The notes below the pieces were generated by a model that worked only from the letters and a program-made list of their open reading frames with translations, was not told the origin of the DNA and made no database searches. Shown piece after piece: positions 35,670 through 45,127 of a stretch of DNA of 64,000 nt (positions are counted from its first letter, which is position 1; every line of letters starts with the position of its first letter). The stretch spans positions 1-64,000 of the forward strand of contig CALSTG010000002.1 of NCBI GenBank assembly GCA_943789205.1. Reading direction: 5' to 3'. Both the position numbers and the translations under genes were made by a program. Origin of the DNA: an uncultured Flavobacteriales bacterium. Its GTDB lineage: Bacteria > Bacteroidota > Bacteroidia > Flavobacteriales_D > Crocinitomicaceae.

Positions 35670-36680
35670 TTAGAGAATATTAACCTCTCTTTCTAATTGA
35701 ACACCGAACTTTTCTTTGACGTCTTTAATAATAAGATTTGAAAGGTTTAGAATTTCATTACCTGTGGCATTGCCGTAATTCACCAAAACCAATGCTTGAT
35801 TTTTATGAACTCCATAACTTTCATTAAATGTTTTTCCTTTCCAACCAGCTTGTTCTATGAGCCATCCTGCTGCTAGCTTTACGCTCTCAGTCCCAGCTGG
35901 GTAGTTAGGGATGCTAGGATATTTTTCTTGTAACACTGTTAATGTCGCTAGAGGTATTATTGGATTTTTAAAAAAACTACCAGCATTTCCAATTTTATTT
36001 GGATCAGGAAGCTTTGATTTTCGTATTGCGATAACGGCGTTACTTACATCTTTAATATTTGGATTTAGAATGTTTTGATTTTCTAGCTCCTTATTAATAG
36101 CACCATAAGAAGTATTAATTACATGCTCTTTTGTTAATCGAAACCCCACGCGACATATGATATATTCACCCTTAACCTTATTTTTAAATATACTCTCTCT
36201 ATATCCAAATGCACAGTCTTTGTTAGTGAATCGTTTTAGTGTTCCCGTCTTTATATGAATGGCATCAAGATATTCAAATACATCTTTTATTTCAACACCA
36301 TAAGCGCCAATGTTTTGCATTGGACTTGCGCCAACATTTCCAGGGATGAGACTGAGGTTTTCAACACCACCAAAATTGAGATCTAAGCATTTTAGCACAA
36401 ACTCATGCCAGTTCATTCCAGCCCCCGCCTCAACAAGAACGGACTTGTCTGATTCTTGTAGGATATTGAAGCCTTTGATTTCATTTTTAAGAACAAGACC
36501 TTCAAAGTTTTTTGTAAATAGAATATTACTACCACCACCTAGAATGAAAAGCTCATGGTTTTTATTTTCCTTGAGAAGGACTAATAATTCTTCTTCAGAT
36601 TTAAAGCGCGCAAAAAATGATGCCGAAGCATTAATTCCAAATGTATTGTGCGTTTTTAATAAGGTGTTTCTTTGGAGCAT
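35670..36680 (-). CDS. murB: UDP-N-acetylenolpyruvoylglucosamine reductase
   Basis: 336 residues. FAD-binding segments ILGGGSNILF and GNVGASPMQNIGAYGVEI, GYRESIFK, SKLPDP, GNAGSFFKNP with the catalytic Ser and a final AGWLIEQAGWKG and HKNQALVLVN are all present: type I MurB. It reduces UDP-GlcNAc-enolpyruvate with NADPH to UDP-MurNAc for peptidoglycan. TATTTTTG (complement of 36684-36692) lies about 4 nt before the ATG, suggesting a leaderless transcript. Confidence 0.95.
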   Translation of the reverse strand: MLQRNTLLKTHNTFGINASASFFARFKSEEELLVLLKENKNHELFILGGGSNILFTKNFEGLVLKNEIKGFNILQESDKSVLVEAGAGMNWHEFVLKCLDLNFGGVENLSLIPGNVGASPMQNIGAYGVEIKDVFEYLDAIHIKTGTLKRFTNKDCAFGYRESIFKNKVKGEYIICRVGFRLTKEHVINTSYGAINKELENQNILNPNIKDVSNAVIAIRKSKLPDPNKIGNAGSFFKNPIIPLATLTVLQEKYPSIPNYPAGTESVKLAAGWLIEQAGWKGKTFNESYGVHKNQALVLVNYGNATGNEILNLSNLIIKDVKEKFGVQLEREVNIL

Positions 36681-36853
36681 GGTTCAAAAATACATTCAAA
36701 TACGAGTTGAGATTCAAATGGTTTTAAAAACATACTAACAATAAAACCTTAATTTTTTGATTTAATGAGGTGTTAAAAAGCCTAAAAAAACCTTTCCACC
36801 TCACAAGTGTTACTATTTTTGTTAGAATCCGTTTTACAAATTAAAACTACTAC

Positions 36854-38449
36854 ATGCGTCATACTTTCCTTTTCACATTCATCATTTTTTGTTTTAATTG
36901 TTTTACCCTTTTAGCTCAAAGTAACCCAAATGCTTCATCCTTAAAGTTTAAAGAAGTCATCGAGAAGGTTTCAAATTATTATGTAGATGATACTGATGCT
37001 GAAGCTTTAACAGAAACAGCTATTGTTGCGCTCTTAGAGGAGCTAGACCCACATTCAACTTACATTCCAGCAGATGAATTGCAAGCTGCGCAAACATCAA
37101 TCAATGGTAGTTTTGTGGGCGTCGGAATACGCTTTCAGATAATGAAAGATACATTGAATGTTGTGGCTACAATATCAGGAGGTCCTGCTGAAAAACTTGG
37201 AGTACTAGCGGGAGATAAAATTGTAGGTGTCGACGGAGAGGGTATAGCCGGCATAGGACTTCAAAACAGTGATGTTCGCGAAAAACTTATGGGTGAGTTA
37301 GGCAGTAAGGTCAAGGTGGAAATCTTAAGACGAAACGCAAAGAAAAATCTTGTGTTCAATATTACAAGAGATAAAATACCAGTATTCTCAGTCGATTCGT
37401 ACTACATGATTGACAAAGAAATAGGTTATATCAAATTAAATAGCTTTTCTCGACGTTCACATGAAGAGGTGCGAATGGCTCTTGGGGATTTAAAAAATAG
37501 AGGAATGAAAAGTTTGATATTTGATTTGCAGGGTAACGGTGGGGGACTCCTCGGGACGGCTCATAGGTTGGCAGACGAATTTTTATCAAATCAAAAGCTA
37601 ATCGTTTATTCAGAAGGAAAAGCGCAACCTAGAAATAATTTGAGATCAGAATTTAAGGGTCTATTTGAAAATGGGAAACTTGTAATATTAACGGATGAAT
37701 ATTCTGCAAGTGCTAGTGAGATTTTGTCAGGAGCTATACAAGATTGGGATAGAGGTCTCGTTGTGGGTAGAAGAACCTTTGGCAAAGGCCTGGTCCAACG
37801 TCCGATGGGTTTGCTTGATGGTTCAGAAATTAGGTTAACCATAGCGAGATATTATACACCTTCAGGAAGATTCATTCAAAAACCATATGAGGATGTGGAG
37901 TCATATAGGAAAGATATTTCTCAAAGATATCTAAATGGAGAGTTTGTAAATTCGGATTCTATAAAAATGCCAGATTCTTTAAAATTTAAAACACTCATAA
38001 CAAATAGAACTGTATTTGGTGGTGGAGGTATTATGCCAGATTTCTTTGTACCTCTTGATACGATATCCAATTCTGATTATTATTCTGATTTATTGAGAGG
38101 TGGTTTTTTAAATACCTTTTCTTACCAATACACCGATAAAAACAGAAAGCAATTAATGAAAAACTTCCCTTCCTTTGATAGCTTCAATAAAGAATTCATT
38201 TGTGATGATAAATTTATGGCTGCATTTTTTAAATATGTGGAAAAAGAGGATGCTAGTCTTGAAAAGAATGAGGAAGAATATTCAATAAGTAAAACGGCTA
38301 TTAAATTAAGGTTAAAGGCATATCTTGCGAGAAACTTATGGGATACTAATGAGTTTTACCAAGTTTATAATGAATCAAATGAAATTCTGCAACGAGCAGT
38401 TAAAATCATTCAAGAAAAAGAATACGAAAAAGTTAACTTAGACCACTAA
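36854..38449 (+). CDS. S41 carboxyl-terminal processing protease
   Basis: 531 residues with signal peptide (about 1-22, LLAQ). A PDZ domain (about 85-170, starting NGSFVGVGIRF) is followed by the tail-specific protease domain: DLQGNGGG, the nucleophile in YSASASEILSGAIQD and the Lys base in GRRTFGKGLVQ (Ser-Lys dyad). An extra C-terminal helical region ends the protein. CtpA-type enzymes process periplasmic proteins from their C termini. First gene of an operon with fabF (stop/start share one base). Confidence 0.93.
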   Translation: MRHTFLFTFIIFCFNCFTLLAQSNPNASSLKFKEVIEKVSNYYVDDTDAEALTETAIVALLEELDPHSTYIPADELQAAQTSINGSFVGVGIRFQIMKDTLNVVATISGGPAEKLGVLAGDKIVGVDGEGIAGIGLQNSDVREKLMGELGSKVKVEILRRNAKKNLVFNITRDKIPVFSVDSYYMIDKEIGYIKLNSFSRRSHEEVRMALGDLKNRGMKSLIFDLQGNGGGLLGTAHRLADEFLSNQKLIVYSEGKAQPRNNLRSEFKGLFENGKLVILTDEYSASASEILSGAIQDWDRGLVVGRRTFGKGLVQRPMGLLDGSEIRLTIARYYTPSGRFIQKPYEDVESYRKDISQRYLNGEFVNSDSIKMPDSLKFKTLITNRTVFGGGGIMPDFFVPLDTISNSDYYSDLLRGGFLNTFSYQYTDKNRKQLMKNFPSFDSFNKEFICDDKFMAAFFKYVEKEDASLEKNEEEYSISKTAIKLRLKAYLARNLWDTNEFYQVYNESNEILQRAVKIIQEKEYEKVNLDH

Positions 38450-39705
38450 TGAGAAGAGTAGTTATTACTGGCCTGGGAGCCTTGACACCTATTGGTGAGA
38501 CGGTTGATTCCTATTGGTCTGGCCTTAAAGCAGGCAAAAGTGGAGCCGCACCAATCACCAAATTCAATACGGACAAGTTTAAAGCTAAATTTGCATGTGA
38601 ATTGAAAGAATTTAATGCAGCTGATCATTTTGACAGGAAAGAGCTTCGGAAATATGATGCCTTTAGTCAGTATGCTTTAGTTGCAGCAGATGAGGCGGTT
38701 CGTGATGCTGACATTGATTTTGATACTTTGGATAAAACAAGGGCTGGGGTTATTTGGGGTTCTGGAAATGGCGGGATTCAAACTTTTCAAGATCAAATGA
38801 CGGAATTTTGTGAAGGTGATGGAACACCTCGATTTACGCCTTACTTTATACCAAGGATACTTGTTGATATTGCGTCTGGAATATTGTCTATTAAATATGG
38901 CTTACAGGGTGTCAATTTTTGTCCAGTATCAGCATGTGCAACCTCTAATACGGCTTTAATAGAGGCATTTAACTACATCAAATGGGATAAGGCTGACATT
39001 ATTATAAGTGGTGGATCGGAGGCTGCAATTAATGAAGCTTCCATTGGAGGTTTCTCTTCGGCAAGAGCTTTATCAACTCAAAATGAAGCTCCAGAGTCCG
39101 CATCTAAGCCTTTTGATGTTGATCGAGATGGATTTGTAATGGGAGAGGGGGCAGGAGCCCTCATTGTTGAAGAATATGAGCATGCTTTAAAAAGAGGCGC
39201 AAAAATATATGCAGAAATTGTTGGTGGTGGAATGGCCGCGGATGCATACCATCTTACTGGAACACATCCGGAAGGTGAAGGAGCTGTTCTTGGAATGCGT
39301 GAGGCCATCAGAGAAGCTGGAATAACTTCTGATGATATTGATTACATAAATATGCATGCAACATCAACACCTTTAGGAGATCGTTCTGAGCTCATTGCCG
39401 CGCAACGTATCTTTGGTGAGTCCTCAAGTATTACGATATCCGCGACAAAATCGATGACGGGACATCTGCTCGGAGCAGCCGGAGCAATAGAAGCTATTGC
39501 TTGTATTAAAACGCTCACCGATGATTTTATTCCAGCAACAATCAACACCCAAAATATTGAGCCGGAATTTTCAGAATTATTTGATTTTCCAATTAATGAA
39601 GGAAGGCGTAAAACTGTAAAGTATGCCATGAGCAATACTTTTGGTTTTGGTGGCCATATTGCTTCTATCATATTAAAGAAATACAAAGGGCGAAATGAAC
39701 GTTAA
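38449..39705 (+). CDS. fabF: 3-oxoacyl-ACP synthase II
   Basis: 418 residues. Thiolase fold with catalytic Cys163 in VSACATSN, His in NMHATSTPLGD (about 303) and His in MTGHLLGAAG (about 340), plus final NTFGFGGHIASI. This is a complete KAS II condensing enzyme elongating acyl-ACP with malonyl-ACP. Some Bacteroidota carry several paralogues, so whether this is the main fatty acid enzyme is open; no acpP is adjacent. Coupled to the protease upstream and overlapping the TonB receptor gene by 11 nt. Confidence 0.93.
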   Translation: MRRVVITGLGALTPIGETVDSYWSGLKAGKSGAAPITKFNTDKFKAKFACELKEFNAADHFDRKELRKYDAFSQYALVAADEAVRDADIDFDTLDKTRAGVIWGSGNGGIQTFQDQMTEFCEGDGTPRFTPYFIPRILVDIASGILSIKYGLQGVNFCPVSACATSNTALIEAFNYIKWDKADIIISGGSEAAINEASIGGFSSARALSTQNEAPESASKPFDVDRDGFVMGEGAGALIVEEYEHALKRGAKIYAEIVGGGMAADAYHLTGTHPEGEGAVLGMREAIREAGITSDDIDYINMHATSTPLGDRSELIAAQRIFGESSSITISATKSMTGHLLGAAGAIEAIACIKTLTDDFIPATINTQNIEPEFSELFDFPINEGRRKTVKYAMSNTFGFGGHIASIILKKYKGRNER

Positions 39706-42163
39706 AAGTGGAGCTAAGCGCATCATTTCATTATTAGCAGTATTGCTATTCGTAGTTTCAAACATTGCAGCTCAAAAAAGTTCGCATTCAGTTGAAGGGA
39801 AAATTGTTTCAAACGAGAATTTGGCAATTGAATTTGCTACGGTAAAACTACTTGATGCGATTGATTCATCTTTGATCAGTGCTATGTACGCGGATGAAAA
39901 TGGTTTTTTTAAATTCAACAATGTTCCGTGTAGCGCTGTCTATATTCTAAAAGTTTCGAATGTTGGTTACAGCACCTTAATAATGCCAAACGATAAAAAC
40001 TCTAATTGCGAAAGCAAAAACTTTGAAAACATCATACTTCAAAGGGATAAAACTCTGAATTTACAAGAGGTGAAAGTTCAAGCTAATATTGATGTTTTAA
40101 AGGCGGGTATTGACAAAAAGATATATAATGTTGGTCAAGACATTTCAGTAAGAGGTGGAACCGCAAATGATGTTTTAAATCGATTGCCATCTGTTGAGGT
40201 TGATGAAGATGGTGGCGTTACGCTAAGAGGAGACGGCTCTGTTATCATTTTGATTAATGGACGTCCAAGTTCTCTTAGTGGTGGGAATGGTAAGACTTTA
40301 TTGGATGCATTACCTGCGGGTTCAATTGAACGCGTAGAAATTGTAGCGAACCCTTCTGCAAAATATGATCCTGATGGTACCTCAGGAATTATAAATATAG
40401 TATTGAAAAAAAGTCTATTTAAAGGTTTAAATGGTTCAGTTTCATCGAATTTAGGCAGCGGTAATTTGTCTTCAGGGAATATTTATGAAGGAAATATTTC
40501 CTTAAATTATCGAAACAATAAGATGAATATTTATTCATCATACAATGGTCGTTCATATAATGGATACCGTAATAAATTCTCTGATATTTACGAAAATTTC
40601 CAGGGAGATTCTGTGATACGCTTAAATCAAAGTAGACTTGGTACTGATTTGAATAATTCACAGTCGATTCGGGCGGGGATTGACCTAAACCTTTCTGACC
40701 GACATAAGCTCGGAGTTTTTGGTAATTTGAGTCTAGGACGAAGAGAGCGAACAGGTTCACTATGGAATACGTTTTATGAATTTTCCGAAACGCCAAGTGC
40801 TTTGTGGAGAAGGTCAAGCTTTGACCCTAAGTCAAGAACAAATATTGATGCAGGATTGAATTATGAATGGTCGTTTAAGCAAGAGCGCGGGAAATTTCAA
40901 TTAAATGTTAACCAATCTTTCGGAGATGAAGATATCAGAGGCTATTATTCAGAGGCATATTTTACTTTAGACACTTTGCTTAATGGGGAGGATACGCTTG
41001 TTCAGCAACTTGAGAATGTTGAATCGAATAATATTAATACGATACAGCTAGATGTAGAGTATGTATTTCCGGAAATTAATTCGCGTATAGAGTTCGGAGC
41101 CAAAAGTATTATTAGAGACCAATCTGTTAGCACTTTTTCTGAGACTTATGATTCGGGAACCGAAATGTTTGATGAAGATACATTAGCTAATTTTGATTAC
41201 CAATATGATGAACGTATTTTCAGTGTTTACGGTATATTTGGACAACAAGTTGATAAGTTTAAATATCAGTTTGGACTGCGTCTAGAACAAGCTTACCAAA
41301 TCCCCGAGCTACTGTCTGATGGTGCTTCTATACCCAACGATTATTTTAATCTATTTCCTTCAGCTCATATTAAATATGCTCTAAATGATCAGAATGAATT
41401 TGGTTTGAGTTACAGTAGAAGAATATCTAGAGCAAGAGCGGGTCAATTAAATCCCTTTACCAATTACGCAGATCCTTTTAATTTGCGCAGAGGAAATCCT
41501 TACTTACAGCCTGAATATATTCACTCTTTTGATCTTGCATATACTTTTGAGAAAAAGACGCTATCTATTTCCTCTAGTGTTTACTATCGCAGAAGTGAAG
41601 GCGTCATAGCTCGTGTAAAAGAGTTTTATGAGGACAACACCAGTGCGATAACTTATCAAAATTTGAGTAGTACTAATGCCTTTGGTACTGAACTTGTCTT
41701 AATGTTTAAGCCCTTTCCCTTTTGGCGAACAACAGCTTCGTTAAACGGAAATTTAGTCGAGTATTTTACAGATCTTCAGGGGCTTTCAAATACAACTGGT
41801 GCTTATTTGAAGGCAAAGTTTAATACTGTTATTGACTTTTGGAAAAAAACAGCAAGCTTTCAGGCAAGCTATGGTTATAATGGGCCTAGAGTAATGGTTC
41901 AAGGAACCGTTCAGCGAAAAGGAACATTTGATTTGGCCTTTGATAAAAAGTTTTTAGATGGTAATATGGCACTTGGCCTTAGGGTATCCGATTTATTTAA
42001 CCAACAGTCCTTTTTCATGGATGCTGTACGTGAGAATTTTCAACAAGTGGCTTATTACAAATGGATGTCGAGAAGGGTTTTCTTAACCTTTAATTACAAA
42101 TTTGGGAAAATTGAGTTTAAAAATAAGAGTACTTCTCAAATGAATAGTCCGGGTCGGCGTTAA
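39695..42163 (+). CDS. TonB-dependent receptor family outer-membrane protein
   Basis: 822 residues with a signal peptide (about 1-25). An Ig-like carboxypeptidase regulatory domain (SVEGKIVSNENLAIEFATVKLL) precedes a plug domain (VRGGTANDVLNRLPSVEVDEDGGVTLRGDG, NPSAKYDPDGTSGIINIVLKK) and a beta-barrel with an aromatic C-terminal region (MSRRVFLTFNYKFGK). This is the outer membrane beta-barrel type without an obvious SusD partner; substrate cannot be inferred. Last gene of the protease/fabF transcript; ends 4 nt inside the convergent 182-aa gene. Confidence 0.9.
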   Translation: MNVKSGAKRIISLLAVLLFVVSNIAAQKSSHSVEGKIVSNENLAIEFATVKLLDAIDSSLISAMYADENGFFKFNNVPCSAVYILKVSNVGYSTLIMPNDKNSNCESKNFENIILQRDKTLNLQEVKVQANIDVLKAGIDKKIYNVGQDISVRGGTANDVLNRLPSVEVDEDGGVTLRGDGSVIILINGRPSSLSGGNGKTLLDALPAGSIERVEIVANPSAKYDPDGTSGIINIVLKKSLFKGLNGSVSSNLGSGNLSSGNIYEGNISLNYRNNKMNIYSSYNGRSYNGYRNKFSDIYENFQGDSVIRLNQSRLGTDLNNSQSIRAGIDLNLSDRHKLGVFGNLSLGRRERTGSLWNTFYEFSETPSALWRRSSFDPKSRTNIDAGLNYEWSFKQERGKFQLNVNQSFGDEDIRGYYSEAYFTLDTLLNGEDTLVQQLENVESNNINTIQLDVEYVFPEINSRIEFGAKSIIRDQSVSTFSETYDSGTEMFDEDTLANFDYQYDERIFSVYGIFGQQVDKFKYQFGLRLEQAYQIPELLSDGASIPNDYFNLFPSAHIKYALNDQNEFGLSYSRRISRARAGQLNPFTNYADPFNLRRGNPYLQPEYIHSFDLAYTFEKKTLSISSSVYYRRSEGVIARVKEFYEDNTSAITYQNLSSTNAFGTELVLMFKPFPFWRTTASLNGNLVEYFTDLQGLSNTTGAYLKAKFNTVIDFWKKTASFQASYGYNGPRVMVQGTVQRKGTFDLAFDKKFLDGNMALGLRVSDLFNQQSFFMDAVRENFQQVAYYKWMSRRVFLTFNYKFGKIEFKNKSTSQMNSPGRR

Positions 42164-42708
42164 GCTTGTTTCTCTGACTCTAGATTCTTTAAGATTCGTC
42201 CAAATTCCGATTTTACGGATTTAGGAAGTTCTTGCAGTAATGTGTTTTTATGTTCTTTAAGAAGTTCAAGAAGTGCCATGCTATCCATCTCTTTTCCTAA
42301 GGTTGGAAGCTCCACTTTACTGTAGTCAAAATCAAAGTAAGCACTCCAATTGAGTTGATTTAAAATAAGATTATCAATAGCTAAGCTTATGGATTTTGCG
42401 TCACTGCTTGTGGCTATTTCACGCTTCAATCTACTTTTATTTTTTTCATAATCTAAAAACAGAGATTCCCAGTCTGCACCATTTACTTCAGGTACTTCAG
42501 TATGGGTTGCTGTTTCTTTTTGAATAGCTAATAAAAGATAGGCTTCATGGATTAGCAACAGTCTTTCTTGCCTTTTTCTCATAACTTTAGGGATGATTCC
42601 TTGATTTAAGAGCATGCTTTTTATTTCAAAAATAATGGTCTCATATGCTTCGTGGCAATCTCTATAATTATTGAGTCGTAGAAGAAGCTCAGCTTTCTTT
42701 TGATCCAT
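42160..42708 (-). CDS. Unknown helical protein, 182 aa
   Basis: No family recognised. Almost wholly alpha-helical and charged, with no signal peptide or membrane helix (for example YRDCHEAYETIIFEIKSMLL and LLELLKEHKNTLLQELPKS). Its start overlaps the end of the TerC gene by 20 nt, so it is part of the menaquinone/TerC transcript. Cytosolic; role unknown. Confidence 0.65.
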   Translation of the reverse strand: MDQKKAELLLRLNNYRDCHEAYETIIFEIKSMLLNQGIIPKVMRKRQERLLLIHEAYLLLAIQKETATHTEVPEVNGADWESLFLDYEKNKSRLKREIATSSDAKSISLAIDNLILNQLNWSAYFDFDYSKVELPTLGKEMDSMALLELLKEHKNTLLQELPKSVKSEFGRILKNLESEKQA

Positions 42709-43453
42709 GTTTAGGCTTGTTTTTACGCATTCTAATATTCAGCATTTCTACAAATAGGGCATAAGCCAGTGCAAAATAAATATATCCTTTTGGAAAGTGT
42801 TGACCAAATGCCTCAGAGATTAACAGGATCCCGACAGCAACTAAAAAGCTTAAGGCGATCATTTTAATTGTAGGATTATGCGATATAAAATCACTTATCT
42901 GTTTAGCGAATGAGATCATTACAATCATGGAAATGATAATAGCCAAAACAATAATTGCAATCGGGTCTGAATTCGTTTCGGAACCGACACCATTTGTCAT
43001 TCCTACAGCTGAAATAATGGAATCGAAACTGAAAATCAAATCAATTATAATGATTTGACCTATGATATTAATTAAACCTTTTTTCTTTTTTGATTCACTT
43101 TCTTGTTCATGGCTGATGCTTTTATGCATTTCTGCAACGCTCTTGTATATTAAGAAAAGCCCACCTAGCAGAAGGATAATACTTTGAGCGCTAAATGGGG
43201 TGTTGAATACAGTAAATATGGGGTCTGTAAGTTGCATTAGAAAGGAGACAACAGACAATAAACCAAGTCTTAAAATAAGGGCTATAGTTAAGCCGATGTT
43301 CCGAGCTTTTTTTTGTGCTGTCGCCTCAAGATTATCTGTTACTATGCTAATAAAAAGGATGTTGTCTATGCCAAGAACAATTTCTAAAACTGAAAGTATT
43401 AGCAAGTAAATCCAGCCTTCCCAGAGCATAAATATGTCAAAGTATTCAAGCAT
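42689..43453 (-). CDS. TerC-family integral membrane protein
   Basis: About 254 residues from ATG 43453, which overlaps the menD stop; the longer frame from 43477 adds residues that lie within menD. Seven or so transmembrane helices with the family pattern VLEIVLGIDNILFISIV near the start and IDLIFSFDSIISAVGMT in the middle, both with conserved Asp residues thought to coordinate metal. TerC proteins export or handle metal ions (Mn2+ in several cases). Ends in a basic tail. Confidence 0.88.
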   Translation of the reverse strand: MLEYFDIFMLWEGWIYLLILSVLEIVLGIDNILFISIVTDNLEATAQKKARNIGLTIALILRLGLLSVVSFLMQLTDPIFTVFNTPFSAQSIILLLGGLFLIYKSVAEMHKSISHEQESESKKKKGLINIIGQIIIIDLIFSFDSIISAVGMTNGVGSETNSDPIAIIVLAIIISMIVMISFAKQISDFISHNPTIKMIALSFLVAVGILLISEAFGQHFPKGYIYFALAYALFVEMLNIRMRKNKPKHGSKES

Positions 43454-45116
43454 TTTTAAGGTGCTTAAAAAACTCATCTAACCGCTTTGGGTTAGCCATT
43501 GCATCTGTTTTTAAAACCAGCAATTGGGTCGCTTTATCGTTAAAGAAATCAATAATTTGTTCTTGGTACGACGTATTTTTAGAGCTTTTGTATGCTTTAA
43601 AACCGAAACCATCTGCCACCTGCTCCGCGCTAGTTTGATGCTTAGCTTCAAAATATTTTTCGAGTTGCTTTGAAGATTTTGCACCCTCAATGATTTTGAA
43701 AATCCCTCCTCCTTTATTGTCGATAACAATCATTTTTAAATTTTTTGGGAATGGTTGAATCCATAAAGCATTACTGTCATAGATGAATGACACATCTCCG
43801 CAAATAAATATATGTTGCTTTTTTGGATCAGCAATGGCACATCCTACAGCTGTGCTTGTGGAACCATCTATGCCGCTAGTGCCTCTATTACATTCATATT
43901 TGATATTCGGTATTGGGTCAAATAATTGCATATAGCGCACTACAGAGCTATTCCCAAGATGCAAGGAGCAGTTTTCAGGCAATACCTGATAGAGCGCATG
44001 AAAGATGTCTAAATCTGCATTTGTACCTTTGTCTTTAAAAAAGCTTGGGATACGGTCTTTAATTTGAATATCCAATTGATTCCAAATACCCTTGTAGTTT
44101 TTAGAATTTAACAGAGTTGCTCTATTATTTAGTGTTTCAAAAAATAACGAAGCGTCAATTTTCAGGTGTCTATCGAGACGTAAAAATAAATCAGTACCAA
44201 TATAACTTTGCTTAATCGCAAAATGTTTTTTTGGTTTATTCTTGATAAAAAATGCTTTAATTCTTTTAGATACAATTGCACCGCCAATTGTAATTATGAT
44301 TTCTGGTGTAAATCGTTTCTCAATATTCGAATCGACACTATTCAACATTCTGTCAATGCAATTTATGAATGAGGAATCATTCACTCCAGAAGTGTTTTCA
44401 TTTAATACAACAACATTGGCGTTTTTATTGAATCCAACGAGTGCAGATTTGAGTCTTGGATTGATATTTCCCTGACCGCACAACACAAGAATCTTTTTAT
44501 CATTAAATGATTCTAGTACTTCTGTGCTTATTAGATTTTGGTCTTCAGCATTGGCGAATTGTTGTTTTTCCTGTCCAATTATATTTACGTATTCTGAACC
44601 GTACAAGGGCTCTTCAAGATGCACATTCAAATGAGTAGGTCCCAAAGGAACTAAACTTGCTGTTGAAAAGATCTCGAAAATTTCATCCTGACGGTCAATA
44701 CTTTCCATGTCCTCAATAGATAGAGATTTTTTAACGTGCTGTCCATAAACCTCAGTTTGCATTATTGTTTGACCGTGCCCTTTGTTTATTAATCTTTTGG
44801 GTCTGTCAGCTGAGATGACAATCAGTGGTATTTCTCGATAAAAGGCTTCTGAAATTGCAGGGAAATAATTTAGAAGTGCCGAACCCGATGTGCAGCAAAG
44901 CACAACTGGTTTTTGTATCGTTTGCGAGACTCCCAATGCAAAAAAACCAGCAGCTCGCTCATCATGAATAACATGAGTTTTAATTTCGGGATGCGCATCG
45001 AATGTCAAGGCAAAAGGAGCATTTCTCGATCCAGGAGAAAAAACCACATGCTCAATACGATTGTTAAGACAGGCCTTTAGTATATTTTGAACTACAATTT
45101 TATTACTGATATTCAT
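43446..45116 (-). CDS. menD: 2-succinyl-5-enolpyruvyl-6-hydroxy-3-cyclohexene-1-carboxylate synthase
   Basis: About 556 residues. N-terminal VVFSPGSRNAPFALTF, HDERAAGFFALG with the ThDP-activating Glu, CTSGSALLNYFPA, ISADRP and a C-terminal ThDP-binding RGTSGIDGSTSTAVG, FICGDVSFIYDSNAL, VIDNKGGGIF are diagnostic of MenD. It makes SEPHCHC from isochorismate and 2-oxoglutarate. I use ATG 45116; the longer frame starts at a TTG inside a TAGATTTG -7 box (45123-45130), so the real mRNA is nearly leaderless, starting 6 nt upstream. Overlaps the terC start. Confidence 0.95.
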   Translation of the reverse strand: MNISNKIVVQNILKACLNNRIEHVVFSPGSRNAPFALTFDAHPEIKTHVIHDERAAGFFALGVSQTIQKPVVLCCTSGSALLNYFPAISEAFYREIPLIVISADRPKRLINKGHGQTIMQTEVYGQHVKKSLSIEDMESIDRQDEIFEIFSTASLVPLGPTHLNVHLEEPLYGSEYVNIIGQEKQQFANAEDQNLISTEVLESFNDKKILVLCGQGNINPRLKSALVGFNKNANVVVLNENTSGVNDSSFINCIDRMLNSVDSNIEKRFTPEIIITIGGAIVSKRIKAFFIKNKPKKHFAIKQSYIGTDLFLRLDRHLKIDASLFFETLNNRATLLNSKNYKGIWNQLDIQIKDRIPSFFKDKGTNADLDIFHALYQVLPENCSLHLGNSSVVRYMQLFDPIPNIKYECNRGTSGIDGSTSTAVGCAIADPKKQHIFICGDVSFIYDSNALWIQPFPKNLKMIVIDNKGGGIFKIIEGAKSSKQLEKYFEAKHQTSAEQVADGFGFKAYKSSKNTSYQEQIIDFFNDKATQLLVLKTDAMANPKRLDEFFKHLKNA

Positions 45117-45127
45117 TTTGTGCAAAT

